Assembly (NCBI GenBank): GCA_016702745.1
Contig: JADJDJ010000005.1
Span: forward strand, 171,037 to 235,036
Direction of reading: 5' to 3'
DNA: 64,000 nucleotides
DNA from: Chitinophagaceae bacterium
GTDB taxonomy: Bacteria; Bacteroidota; Bacteroidia; Chitinophagales; Chitinophagaceae
Position numbers and translations under genes: made by a program
Shown: positions 7,321 to 15,631 of the stretch, piece after piece
Layout of the letters: every line of letters begins with the position of its first letter
Numbering within the stretch: position 1 is the stretch's first letter
Notes under the pieces: generated by a model
What the model was told of the DNA's origin: nothing
The model's input: only the letters and a program-made list of their open reading frames with translations
Databases searched by the model: none

Positions 7321-7827
7321 TTACTTGAATATTTTAATCAGGGAACCGACAAACCAGCTTTCTTCAGCACGGATCATCCGGTCCAGGGTTTTATCTGCCT
7401 GTCTGCCCAGCTTACGGATACTGCTCACGGTATCCACAAAGGTCTTTACATGTTTATCTTTTTTATCCCCTTCCACATTCTCCAGCTTATCGAGCAATTG
7501 CAACATGGGCTCCAGCTCCCTTTTCTTTCTTTCTTTCACGATTTGGGTGACCACTTTCCAGATATCTTTTTCGGCGGTAAAAAACTCTTTTCTTTCTCCG
7601 GATAACAGGACCCGGTCCACCAGTCCCCAGTTAATCAATTCACGGATATTCATATTGGTATTTCCCCGGCTGATATTCAGCTCTTCCATGATATCGTCCT
7701 GTGTCATGGGGTCAGGACTAACGAGTAACAACGCATGAATCTGGGCCATGGTGCGGTTGATACCCCAATGGGTTCCAAAAGCACCCCAGTTGCTGATGAA
7801 TTGCTGTTTGGCTTCGGTGAGTTTCAT
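7321..7827 (-). CDS. GbsR/MarR-family transcriptional regulator
   Basis: This 168-residue protein has an N-terminal winged helix-turn-helix (about 25-90) with MTQDDIMEELNISRGNTNMNIRELINWGLV as the recognition region and wing (GERKEFF), followed by a helical, charged C-terminal part. It fits the GbsR branch of the MarR superfamily, whose founding member represses choline uptake and glycine-betaine synthesis in Bacillus. No betaine genes are nearby. It heads a probable operon with two small membrane proteins and may regulate itself. A good promoter lies immediately upstream (7832-7863). Confidence 0.85.
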   Translation of the reverse strand: MKLTEAKQQFISNWGAFGTHWGINRTMAQIHALLLVSPDPMTQDDIMEELNISRGNTNMNIRELINWGLVDRVLLSGERKEFFTAEKDIWKVVTQIVKERKKRELEPMLQLLDKLENVEGDKKDKHVKTFVDTVSSIRKLGRQADKTLDRMIRAEESWFVGSLIKIFK

Positions 7828-7831
7828 GATA

Positions 7832-7863
7832 CAAAGCTACAAACTTGTTTCCGAATTTTCAAA
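7832..7863 (-). promoter_or_regulatory. Bacteroidota promoter of the gbsR-like operon
   Basis: On the minus strand TAGCTTTG (7832-7839) is a perfect TAnnTTTG -7 element and TTTG (7860-7863) a -33 element, with a 20-base spacer. The -7 box ends 4 bases before the ATG, so the message should be almost leaderless. Confidence 0.65.
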
Positions 7864-7888
7864 ATATACTGAAAGATAGAGAGGGAGG

Positions 7889-8058
7889 TCGTTAGTCGAT
7901 AGTCATGAGTCGAGAGTCGGGCAATAGGGGGCGTTGGAGTAAATGTTGAACCCGGCAGCTGGTATTTAGCGGCGCTGATAACCTGAAAATTGAACATTGA
8001 TCATTGAACACTTTGATGGCAAAGTAGAAATGCTCAATGCTCAACTATCAATATTCAA
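7889..8058. repeat. word repeats: AGTC words and an inverted pair of TTGA words
   Basis: Residues 7889-7919 are tandem 7-base words containing AGTC (TTAGTCG ATAGTCA TGAGTCG AGAGTCG). Then 7990-8010 carries ATTGA/CATTGA words, answered in reverse complement by 8031-8058 (TGCTCAA, TCAACTATCAA). This fills the 268-base gap between the GbsR-type operon and the 3' end of the flotillin gene. No gene was seen in it. Confidence 0.55.
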
Positions 8059-8096
8059 GGCTTCTAAGAATCGTGGTTGAGGCCTGGATCTTTATA

Positions 8097-9641
8097 CTAT
8101 TTCTTAGGCGGGGTCTTTACTTCCTCGGCCTTCACCTCCACTGCAGCCTCTTCTTCTTTTTTCTTTCCCAGATAAGTAGGAAGATCCATTCCGGCCATAT
8201 CAAAAATATCTTTCAGCGGGGGAACCGATTTGTATAAGCCACTCATGAAATTAGCGGTGGAGCCCTTTCCATCGGCATTTTGTCCGCCATCCCAAACAGT
8301 TACTTTGTCGATCTTGATATTCCGGATAGCGTCGGCCTGCAGTTTAACCAGTTCAGGTAATTTATCGGCGATCATCAGTAACACAGCATCCTTTGGATTA
8401 TTGCCGGCAGACTTCACGATCCGCTCCAGACCTTCTGCCTGTTTGGTCAGCATTTCAAACATACCCCTTGCTTCTGCTTCCAGTTTGGCATAAATCGCAT
8501 CTGCTTCACCCTTTGCTCTTTCTCTTAACTGTTCGGCCGCGGCCTGGGCTTCAATAATCAGTTTTTGTTTCTGAATATCGGCCGCTACCACGATGCTCGC
8601 GTTTTGGGTGGCGCGATCTCTTTCGGCCCTGGCTTCTTCCGCCATTTTTTCTGCGAGATAGGCTTCTTCCAATGCTTTTGCTGCCTGTACTTTTTCGGCC
8701 GCCATCGCTTTTTTCAGGGCCTCGGCTTCTCTTTCCCTTCTGGCTGCATCTGAATTAGCGATTTCAATTTTAGACAGGTTCTCACCCTGTACGGCAATGG
8801 CATTGGCCTCCGCCATTTTTACACGGGTATCTCTTTCTGCTTCGGCTTTACCGATATTTTCATCCCGGTTGGCACCGGCGATCTGAATTTCTTTTTCCTT
8901 CATGGCAAATGCCACCTGGGTATCTCTTTGCCTTTGTGTTTCGGCGACCTTGATATCCCGGTCCATATTCGCAGTGGCTTTACCAATTTCCCCGGTACGC
9001 TCCTGTTCTGCTACCCGGATCTTGGCTTCATTAATTGCTTTAGCGGCCGCTTCCTTACCCAGGGCATCAATATAACCGCTTTCATCTTTAATATCGGTTA
9101 CGTTTACGTTGATCATCTTCAATCCGATCTTATTCAACTCGGCTTCCACATTAGAGGCAATATTGGCCAGGAATTTATCCCGGTTATTATTGATCTCTTC
9201 AATATCCATCATCGCAACCACCAGTCGCATTTGACCTAGGATGATATCCTTGGCCAGATCATGGATCTGCGGACGCTGCATCCCCAATAATCTTTCCGCC
9301 GCATTCTGCATCACGGCCGGTTCGGTGGAAACACCCACCGTATAACGGGAAGGAACATCCACGCGGATATTCTGCTTACTCAGGGCACTGGTCAGGTTTA
9401 CCTCAATAGAGATCGGCGTCAGATCAAGAAAAGAATAATCCTGAATGATGGGCCAGATAAAGGCGGCACCCCCATGAATACATTTAGCAGTATGGACCCC
9501 TTCTGCGCCACGGCCCACTTTACCATACACGACCAGGATGCGGTCTGAAGGACAACGTTTGTACCGGCGGAACATCGAATACACGAGGATGAAAAAAAAC
9601 AGGATCGATGCCGCGACGACAATCAGGAGATTCTCTGCCAT
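8097..9641 (-). CDS. floT: flotillin-like SPFH-domain membrane scaffold protein
   Basis: This 514-residue protein has one N-terminal transmembrane helix (5-21), an SPFH/band-7 domain (about 30-200, including ALSKQNIRVDVPSRYTVGVS and the INVNVTDIKDESGYIDALG segment), then a long Ala/Glu-rich coiled coil with many AE/EA repeats (about 205-400) and a C-terminal tail rich in Lys/Glu. This is the flotillin layout (FloT/YuaG), which organises membrane microdomains. It lies 23 bases downstream of a NfeD/YuaF-like gene, the standard partner, so the pair forms one operon. The symbol is used by analogy with Bacillus. Confidence 0.88.
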   Translation of the reverse strand: MAENLLIVVAASILFFFILVYSMFRRYKRCPSDRILVVYGKVGRGAEGVHTAKCIHGGAAFIWPIIQDYSFLDLTPISIEVNLTSALSKQNIRVDVPSRYTVGVSTEPAVMQNAAERLLGMQRPQIHDLAKDIILGQMRLVVAMMDIEEINNNRDKFLANIASNVEAELNKIGLKMINVNVTDIKDESGYIDALGKEAAAKAINEAKIRVAEQERTGEIGKATANMDRDIKVAETQRQRDTQVAFAMKEKEIQIAGANRDENIGKAEAERDTRVKMAEANAIAVQGENLSKIEIANSDAARREREAEALKKAMAAEKVQAAKALEEAYLAEKMAEEARAERDRATQNASIVVAADIQKQKLIIEAQAAAEQLRERAKGEADAIYAKLEAEARGMFEMLTKQAEGLERIVKSAGNNPKDAVLLMIADKLPELVKLQADAIRNIKIDKVTVWDGGQNADGKGSTANFMSGLYKSVPPLKDIFDMAGMDLPTYLGKKKEEEAAVEVKAEEVKTPPKK

Positions 9642-9664
9642 AAACAGTCAGTTATGATTTTTAA

Positions 9665-10258
9665 TTATTGAAGCTGTGTTGAAACGAGCAGGATACTTTC
9701 ATTCATCACATCCGTTACTTTTACCAGTTTACCGGTTGGGATTGGTTGCATATCATCCGTCATAGCCTGCAACTCATGCAGCGACCCCTGCACTTTTACA
9801 TGTACTTTGCCAAAACCTTCTCTGGAGGCAGGAATGAGCAGATAGGTTTCTGCAATCAGCCCAATCGCATTTTTTGTCTGGAGTGTACCGCTTTGTTTTA
9901 AACGGTTCATGCTCTTAAAAAGAATGGCCATGATCACTACCACTATTGATCCGGCCAATACGGCGAGGCCAATAGATACCCCCTGATTCAATCCTCCCTT
10001 TAAACAGGCAATTCCCGTCCAGCCAAAAATGGTAAAAAAAGCAATCAGGTTTTTGATCGTAAAAAACTGGTGTCCGGTTCCATCGTCACCGGAAATGGAA
10101 GCATCGGCATCGCCGCCGGCCTCAGCACCATCTCCCCCTATAAAGGAAAGCAGGGTCTGTACCAGGAAGAGCAGGGAAAAGAGCAGGGCAATGGCCCAGA
10201 AAATTTTTTCAATGGAGGCTAATGATTGCCACCAGGTGGAGATGCCGGCAATATCCAT
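9665..10258 (-). CDS. NfeD/YuaF-like membrane protein, flotillin partner
   Basis: This 197-residue protein has three hydrophobic segments (about 17-40, 66-85, 92-112), an acidic Gly-rich linker (GGDGAEAGGDADAS) and a C-terminal beta-rich segment (about 125-195) consistent with the OB fold of NfeD-type proteins (GLIAETYLLIPASREGFGKVHVKVQGS). In other bacteria these proteins act with flotillins or stomatins in membrane domains. The next gene on the strand is the flotillin, after 23 bases, supporting the assignment. The usual NfeD protease domain is missing, as in YuaF. Confidence 0.8.
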   Translation of the reverse strand: MDIAGISTWWQSLASIEKIFWAIALLFSLLFLVQTLLSFIGGDGAEAGGDADASISGDDGTGHQFFTIKNLIAFFTIFGWTGIACLKGGLNQGVSIGLAVLAGSIVVVIMAILFKSMNRLKQSGTLQTKNAIGLIAETYLLIPASREGFGKVHVKVQGSLHELQAMTDDMQPIPTGKLVKVTDVMNESILLVSTQLQ

Positions 10259-10358
10259 ACGCGCATTAAATTAGGTACCGAATATAAGCATTCCACGGAG
10301 AAATGATGACCGTTACCAGTTGAAATTTATGGAGAACTAACCCACTATTGGCTGATAC

Positions 10359-10583
10359 TTACAAATGTGTTTTCTGGGTATTTTTTCCTGAACCTATCAT
10401 CAGCAATAGTTTTTTGGTAAGATATAATACGGCAGCTATTGATATGCAGACCAGTCCGGCTTTAAGAAAAAGAGAATGTATTTCGCCATCCAGCAATTTA
10501 AGTAGTCCCGTAAAGGTGAGACAGCTGATTCCTGTAATCAGCAGGATGCTGATGACTGACAGTTTTTCGTCTTGGAAATCCAT
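10359..10583 (-). CDS. small two-helix membrane protein, function unknown
   Basis: A 74-residue frame encodes two hydrophobic helices (about 10-27 and 38-60) with a basic C-terminus. I recognise no family. It lies 100 bases upstream of the NfeD/flotillin pair on the same strand and could belong with it. The hydrophobic pattern and lack of competing frames support a real small gene, but there is no homology evidence. Confidence 0.45.
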   Translation of the reverse strand: MDFQDEKLSVISILLITGISCLTFTGLLKLLDGEIHSLFLKAGLVCISIAAVLYLTKKLLLMIGSGKNTQKTHL

Positions 10584-10719
10584 AGGATTTTTTTTAAAAT
10601 TCCGTTTTTTTATAATAACTGCCTGATCCTTAAGGATTCATTTTTGAAAAATAGGCAGATTCACCTAAGCCGGACTATGTAAAAAACCATCAATAATGTT
10701 GCCAGACGGGGGATAAAAT

Positions 10720-10750
10720 AAAAAAAGCCGCCGGGAAAGGCAGCTTTTTT
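10720..10750 (-). terminator. intrinsic terminator after pdhC
   Basis: AAAAAAGCCGCC-GGGAAA-GGCAGCTTTTTT forms a GC stem with one mismatch and A/T tracts on both sides. On the minus strand it lies 22 bases after the pdhC stop codon and could also act in the other direction. Confidence 0.75.
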
Positions 10751-10771
10751 TATCTGGTATCGTATAACTAC

Positions 10772-12439
10772 TTATAAAAGCATGGTAATCGGTTGTTCCA
10801 GGAATTTCTTTACAGATTGTAAGAAGGCGGCACCTGTAGCTCCATCCACACTGCGGTGATCACAACTAAGGGTCAGCATCATTACATTACTCACCGCGAA
10901 GCCGTCGCCTTTCTTCACTACAATTTCCCGGATCCGGCCAACAGCCAGAATACAACTATCGGGCGGATTGATAATGGCAGTGAACTCTTCAATATCCATC
11001 ATACCCAGATTGGATATGGTGAATGTATTGCCGCTGAATTCATTCGGCTGTAATTTTTTATTCTTTGCTTTACCAGCCAGTTCCTTGCTTTCCGCAGCAA
11101 TCTGTGGCAATGTTTTCTGATCAGCAAAACGCACTACCGGAACAATAAGGCCATCTTCAATAGCCACGGCAATACCAATATGTACATGGTGATGTCTTCT
11201 GATCTTATCTCCCATCCAGGAAGCATTCACAGCAGGATGCTGACGAAGCGCCATCGCTACTGCTTTTACCACCAGGTCATTGAAACTGATTTTAACCGGA
11301 CTGGATTCATTCAACTGGGCCCTTGCCGTCATGGCATTGTCCATATTGATTTCCATCTTCAGATAGAAATGGGGGGCCGTGAATTTACTTTCTGCCAGTC
11401 GCTTGGCAATTACATTCCTTATTTGTGAATTTGGAATATCGGTATAGCCTTCCTGTCCTGCAATGGGTGTAAATACCGGTACGCTTGCCTTTGTTTCAGG
11501 GGCAGGAGCAACAGCAACAGCACTTACTGCTGAAGTTGCAGCAGCAGGCTGGTAATGATCAATATCGGCTTTGATAATTCTGCCACCATCGCCGCTGCCG
11601 GTTATATGGCTGATATCAATTCCTTTTTCTTTCGCGAGTTTTTTCGCCAACGGAGAAGCTTTCACCCTTCCGTTACTGGCAGCAGCCTGTTCTGCAGTAG
11701 CCGCAACTGTGGTTGCAGCAGCCGTTTCAACAGTTGGTTTTTTCTCAGTGGCAATTGCTGCCGGAGCTGAACCACCTGCTTTAACAGCGGCAACAACAGC
11801 TTCCACATCCACTTTGCCTTTCTCCCCAATAATACAGAGCAGGGCATTCACAGGTATTTTTTCACCTTTTTCTGCGCCGATATAGAGGAGGGTACCATTT
11901 TTATAGCTTTCCAGCTCCATGGTTGCTTTATCTGTTTCTATTTCAGCCAGCACTTCTCCTTTCTTTACAGCATCACCCACTTTTTTATGCCAGGCGGCGA
12001 TCACCCCGGCTTCCATGGTATCACTGAGCCTTGGCATCAGTACCACTTCTTCCATATCTGCGGGGGAAATTGTTTTGGCTGCTGCTGCTTCAGTCTTTGC
12101 TGCTACATTCTTTGTTGCTTCAGGTGCGGGAGCGGTTGCAGCCGTTGGGGCAGTGGCAGCTGCTGAGGCGGAACCGCTGATCAGACTGGAAATATCCTCA
12201 CCGGGGGCACCAATGATAGCCAGCAAATCATTCACCTGCAGTTTACCTCCTTTGGCGCTACCGATATGCAACAGAGTGCCATCTTTATAGCTTTCCAGCT
12301 CCATGGTGGCTTTGTCAGTTTCCACCTCAGCCAGTAATTCTCCTTTTTTAACGGGATCGCCCACTTTTTTATGCCAGGCAGCAATCACTCCTTCGGTCAT
12401 GGTGTCGCTGAGCCGGGGCATTAATATCACTTCGGCCAT
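10772..12439 (-). CDS. pdhC: pyruvate dehydrogenase complex E2 (dihydrolipoyllysine acetyltransferase)
   Basis: This 555-residue E2 core subunit transfers the acetyl group from lipoamide to CoA. Two lipoyl domains are visible, each with ETDKATMELESY and the lipoylated Lys at residues 43 and 171. They are joined by Ala/Pro-rich linkers. A peripheral subunit-binding domain follows (about 259-292, VKASPLAKKLAKEKGIDIS), then the catalytic domain (about 335-555) with the active-site motif DHRSVDG (527-533; His528, Asp532). The C-terminus ITMLL is typical. No E1 or E3 genes are adjacent. Of the 2-oxo acid dehydrogenase E2s, the paired MPRLSDTM lipoyl starts favour pyruvate. Cytoplasmic. Confidence 0.92.
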   Translation of the reverse strand: MAEVILMPRLSDTMTEGVIAAWHKKVGDPVKKGELLAEVETDKATMELESYKDGTLLHIGSAKGGKLQVNDLLAIIGAPGEDISSLISGSASAAATAPTAATAPAPEATKNVAAKTEAAAAKTISPADMEEVVLMPRLSDTMEAGVIAAWHKKVGDAVKKGEVLAEIETDKATMELESYKNGTLLYIGAEKGEKIPVNALLCIIGEKGKVDVEAVVAAVKAGGSAPAAIATEKKPTVETAAATTVAATAEQAAASNGRVKASPLAKKLAKEKGIDISHITGSGDGGRIIKADIDHYQPAAATSAVSAVAVAPAPETKASVPVFTPIAGQEGYTDIPNSQIRNVIAKRLAESKFTAPHFYLKMEINMDNAMTARAQLNESSPVKISFNDLVVKAVAMALRQHPAVNASWMGDKIRRHHHVHIGIAVAIEDGLIVPVVRFADQKTLPQIAAESKELAGKAKNKKLQPNEFSGNTFTISNLGMMDIEEFTAIINPPDSCILAVGRIREIVVKKGDGFAVSNVMMLTLSCDHRSVDGATGAAFLQSVKKFLEQPITMLL

Positions 12440-12495
12440 TGCCTTTTCAATTTTGGCCGAAATTAAGGCAAAAAGGGGAATAGGTAAGGGGATGA

Positions 12496-14301
12496 TTAAT
12501 AATCAAGATCCAAACGAAGCCTCTCTTTCAGTTCCCTGACCAACGGATATTCCTCCGCCATCTTCAGAAACTGCTCTTTTGATGTCATGGTAGTCTCAAT
12601 AACCGGGCGATTCTCAGCCTTTTCTTCCACAATCACACTGAACTGAAGGAAACGGTTCTGCAGTTTTCCCTGCAGGTAGGCAAATAATTTGTTCCGGTCC
12701 TGCTCAATAAACTGCTTTTCGATATTATTAGCAGTTACGGCCTCAAAACTATTTTCATCCCTGATCCGGAGCAAGGCCAGTTCAAAAGGCTGGGCCGCCG
12801 GGTTTTTTTCTTCTTTGAGCCGGAGGATATATTCAGCCCAGGCTTGTTTGAGTGCGTTTTCTTCCAACGGAATATGATCGCCATGTGTGCCGTTTTTTTC
12901 ATTGCCCTGGTACTGCTTCCGGATTTTGTCAAGAGCTGATAATTTCCCCGTTGTTGGCCCTGTGCCGGCTTTTGCTACCGGGGCAGCGACCGGATTTTCT
13001 GCTGGTCTTGTTTCCTGTTTTTTACAGCAGGGGTTTCAATGATTAATCTGGCACCACCGGTACTGCCGGAGGTTTTCAACAGATTTTCTTTATCAGTTAC
13101 AGGGCCGCTAAACAATTTGATGGGACTACTGCGAAATGCCAGCGCGGCATCAGTCATTTTTTTTTTAGCACCACCCTCGGTTGTCAGTTGAAGGGCCTGT
13201 TGCAGGTAACAAAGTTTGATCAGGGCCAGTTCCACATGCAGGCGTTTATTCCGGGCGCTTTTGTAGCTGATTTCTGCTTCGCTGAGAATATTCAGTCCGC
13301 TGACCAGCAGGGCAGCAGGAACTTTTTTGGCGGTTTCCAGATATTTCTCCCGGAAACTTTCCACTACTTCCAGCAGAGCGGCAGCTTTACTGTCCTTGCA
13401 TACCAGCAGGTTGCGGATGAATTCGGCAAAACCATTCAGTACCAGATCTCCTTCAAAACCTTTCCGGTTGATATCATCATATTGAAGCAATGCACCGGAA
13501 AGATCCTGCTGCAACATGCAATCCAGTAATTTAAAATAACAATCTGCATCCAGAATATTCAGGTGCTCCAGTGTATTGGCATAATTCAGTTCGCCATTGG
13601 TAAAACTCACAATCTTATCCAGGATACTCAGGGCATCCCGCATACAACCTTCACTTTTCTGCGCAATGATCTGCAGGGCCGCTTTTTCAGCTTTGATTTC
13701 TTCTTTTACACAGATTTCTTCCAGGTGCTGTACCGTATCGTTGGTAGTGATTCTTTTGAAATCAAAAATCTGGCAACGACTGAGGATAGTAGGAAGAATT
13801 TTGTGTTTTTCCGTAGTAGCCAGGATAAAGATGGCATAAGGTGGAGGGTTCTTCCAGTGTTTTCAGAAAAGCATTGAATGCGGATGAGCTGAGCATGTGT
13901 ACCTCATATATCACATACACTTTATACTTACCGGTCTGCGGTACAAAACGTACCTGGTCCACCAGATCGCGGATATTATCCACCGAATTATTTGAAGCCG
14001 CATCCAGTTCAAAATAGTTCATGGATGCACTGTCGTTGAAAGAGGTACAGCTCTGACATTTATCGCAGGCTTCTCCTTCCTTGGTTTGATTTTCGCAATT
14101 GATGGTCTTGGCCAGGATCCTGGCACAGGTGGTTTTACCCACTCCTCTTGGTCCGCAGAACAAAAATGCATGGGCCAGTTGCTGGTGCCTGATGGCATTC
14201 TTCAGGGTGGTAGTGATATGTGATTGTCCTACGACAGTGTCAAAGGTCTGAGGTCTGTATTTACGCGCCGAAACGATGAATTTGTCCATGAGGTCAGTCA
14301 A
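12496..14301 (-). CDS. dnaX: DNA polymerase III subunit gamma/tau, interrupted by two frame changes
   Basis: The clamp-loader ATPase is spread over three frames that join into about 601 residues. Frame one (14301 to about 13846) has MDKFIVSARKYRPQTFDTVVGQ, Walker A GPRGVGKTT, a four-Cys zinc module and TLEEP. An extra base in GGG at 13846-13848 (CCC in the gene) shifts the frame where EEPPPYAIFI is expected. Frame two covers sensor and oligomerisation domains (EGCMRDALSILDKIVSF). At the T6 run 13018-13023 (A AAA AAC in the gene) a -1 change is needed to enter the C-terminal tau domain ending ELKERLRLDLDY; otherwise a stop follows 16 codons later. The Walker B Asp is Tyr here (codon 13906-13908). 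Sequencing error is likely for most of this, but the slippery site merits testing. Confidence 0.88.
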
Positions 14302-14395
14302 TAGTCTTTAGTCGATAGTCCTGAGTCGAAAAAACAAAAATAAGTCTTTCTGGTCAGGGTAGTCGAAGGACTATCGACGAATGACCAAGGACTAA
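14302..14395. repeat. inverted pair of AGTC-word repeats between dnaX and the GNAT-like gene
   Basis: The left arm has tandem AGTC words (14292-14329) and the right arm (about 14360-14396) the reverse complement. GTCGATAGTCCT at 14311-14322 pairs perfectly with AGGACTATCGAC at 14367-14378. An A-rich core of about 30 bases separates the arms. It fills the whole intergenic gap and could form a hairpin in the transcript. Confidence 0.6.
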
Positions 14396-15591
14396 AGTAA
14401 AATCGGATGCGGTTTGAATTCTTTTGTCCGGTCAAAATTATACCGGTAAGTGGTCAGAATCCGGCTTCGGTTACCGGCAATGGCCTCAGCCACATTTACC
14501 ATTTTGGGATTGAATTCACCAATCCACTGCATTTCACAATCCTCATAAATGGGTTTTCCCAAAATATATTCACCGTTCACGATGCTGAGCCCCTGTACCA
14601 GTTTACAGCCTTCCACAATCAGGTAGCTATCGGCTCCTTTGCCCTGGTGTTCCGGAACAATGCCAAAAACCAGTCCGGTGAATTTTGAATTTTTCCTTGT
14701 GGCTTTTAACCAGAGAAATTTTAACTTCTGCAACAATCCAAATTTCCCGTTCAGGTACTTGAACCATTGATTCAGGTCAGGCAGGTTGATCCACATCCCG
14801 ACGGGTTCATCTTTATAATAGATGAACCAGTTGATTCTTTCATCCATTACCGGTTTCATGGACTGAAACATTTTCAATACCACTTTTTCCTCCAGTTGTT
14901 TCAATCCTCCATGGCCGGCCCAGGCCTTATTGTAAACAATGGTAAAATCCTTTACATATTTCTCCAGCTGATTTTTTCGGATATGGGCAGAGGAATAATT
15001 CGGATCGCTGGCACATTCTGCGTGGCGGTCGTAGAATTTTGGTTGTAACCGGCTGCTGGCCTTCATGCCAAAGCAGATCTGGTTGAAATAATTTTTGAAA
15101 CCGTATTGTTCAAATAAATCCACATAATAAGGCGGATTGAAATTCATGCAATACATGGGGGGCAGTTCATGACCTTTTACCACCAGTCCCCACCAGCGGT
15201 CTCTTTCTCCAAAATTCACCGGACCATCCATGGCTTCCATACCTTTTTGGAGCAGCCAGTGTTTGGCCACATCAAAAAGCATATCTGCTGCTGCCTGGTT
15301 ATTGATACAGTCGAAGAATCCGATGCCTCCAACAGGCCCATCATCTCCTTTGTTCTTATATTTTTTATTGACAAAAGCGGCGATCCTGCCAATCAGCTGC
15401 CCTTTTTCATCTTTCAGTACCCACCGGGTAGCTTCTCCATACCGAAAGGTTTTGTTTTTCTCCTTGTTAAAAACATCATTGATGTCCTTATCCAGCGGGC
15501 GGATATAGGCGGGATTTTGCCGGTTCAGGCTCACATTCACCGCCAAAAATTCTTTTGCTGTGGTGGAATCATGTACTTCTGTCAATCGCAT
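14392..15591 (-). CDS. GNAT-fold acetyltransferase-like protein
   Basis: This 399-residue protein resembles a Bacteroidota family annotated as N-acetyltransferase-like, with two GNAT-type halves. The N-terminal half has a beta-strand/loop pattern (ATRWVLKDEKGQLIGRIAAFVN, GGIGFFDCINN) and the C-terminal half the acceptor-like strands INWFIYYKDEPVGMWINLPD and VFGIVPEHQGKGADSYLI, reminiscent of the acetyl-CoA motif Q/RxxGxG/A (QGKGAD). The substrate is unknown. A -7/-33 promoter lies directly upstream (15596-15625), with a leader of only a few bases. The gene ends inside the repeat element separating it from dnaX. Confidence 0.7.
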   Translation of the reverse strand: MRLTEVHDSTTAKEFLAVNVSLNRQNPAYIRPLDKDINDVFNKEKNKTFRYGEATRWVLKDEKGQLIGRIAAFVNKKYKNKGDDGPVGGIGFFDCINNQAAADMLFDVAKHWLLQKGMEAMDGPVNFGERDRWWGLVVKGHELPPMYCMNFNPPYYVDLFEQYGFKNYFNQICFGMKASSRLQPKFYDRHAECASDPNYSSAHIRKNQLEKYVKDFTIVYNKAWAGHGGLKQLEEKVVLKMFQSMKPVMDERINWFIYYKDEPVGMWINLPDLNQWFKYLNGKFGLLQKLKFLWLKATRKNSKFTGLVFGIVPEHQGKGADSYLIVEGCKLVQGLSIVNGEYILGKPIYEDCEMQWIGEFNPKMVNVAEAIAGNRSRILTTYRYNFDRTKEFKPHPILL

Positions 15592-15595
15592 CCTG

Positions 15596-15625
15596 CAAAA
15601 ATAAGGAAGGAGGTGGAACCCAAAA
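15596..15625 (-). promoter_or_regulatory. Bacteroidota promoter of the GNAT-like gene
   Basis: The minus strand has TATTTTTG (15596-15603), a perfect TAnnTTTG, with TTTTG (15621-15625) 17 bases upstream as -33 element. The -7 box ends 4 bases before the ATG. It fits in the 40-base gap behind the upstream kinase-like gene. Confidence 0.55.
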
Positions 15626-15631
15626 GCTGCA

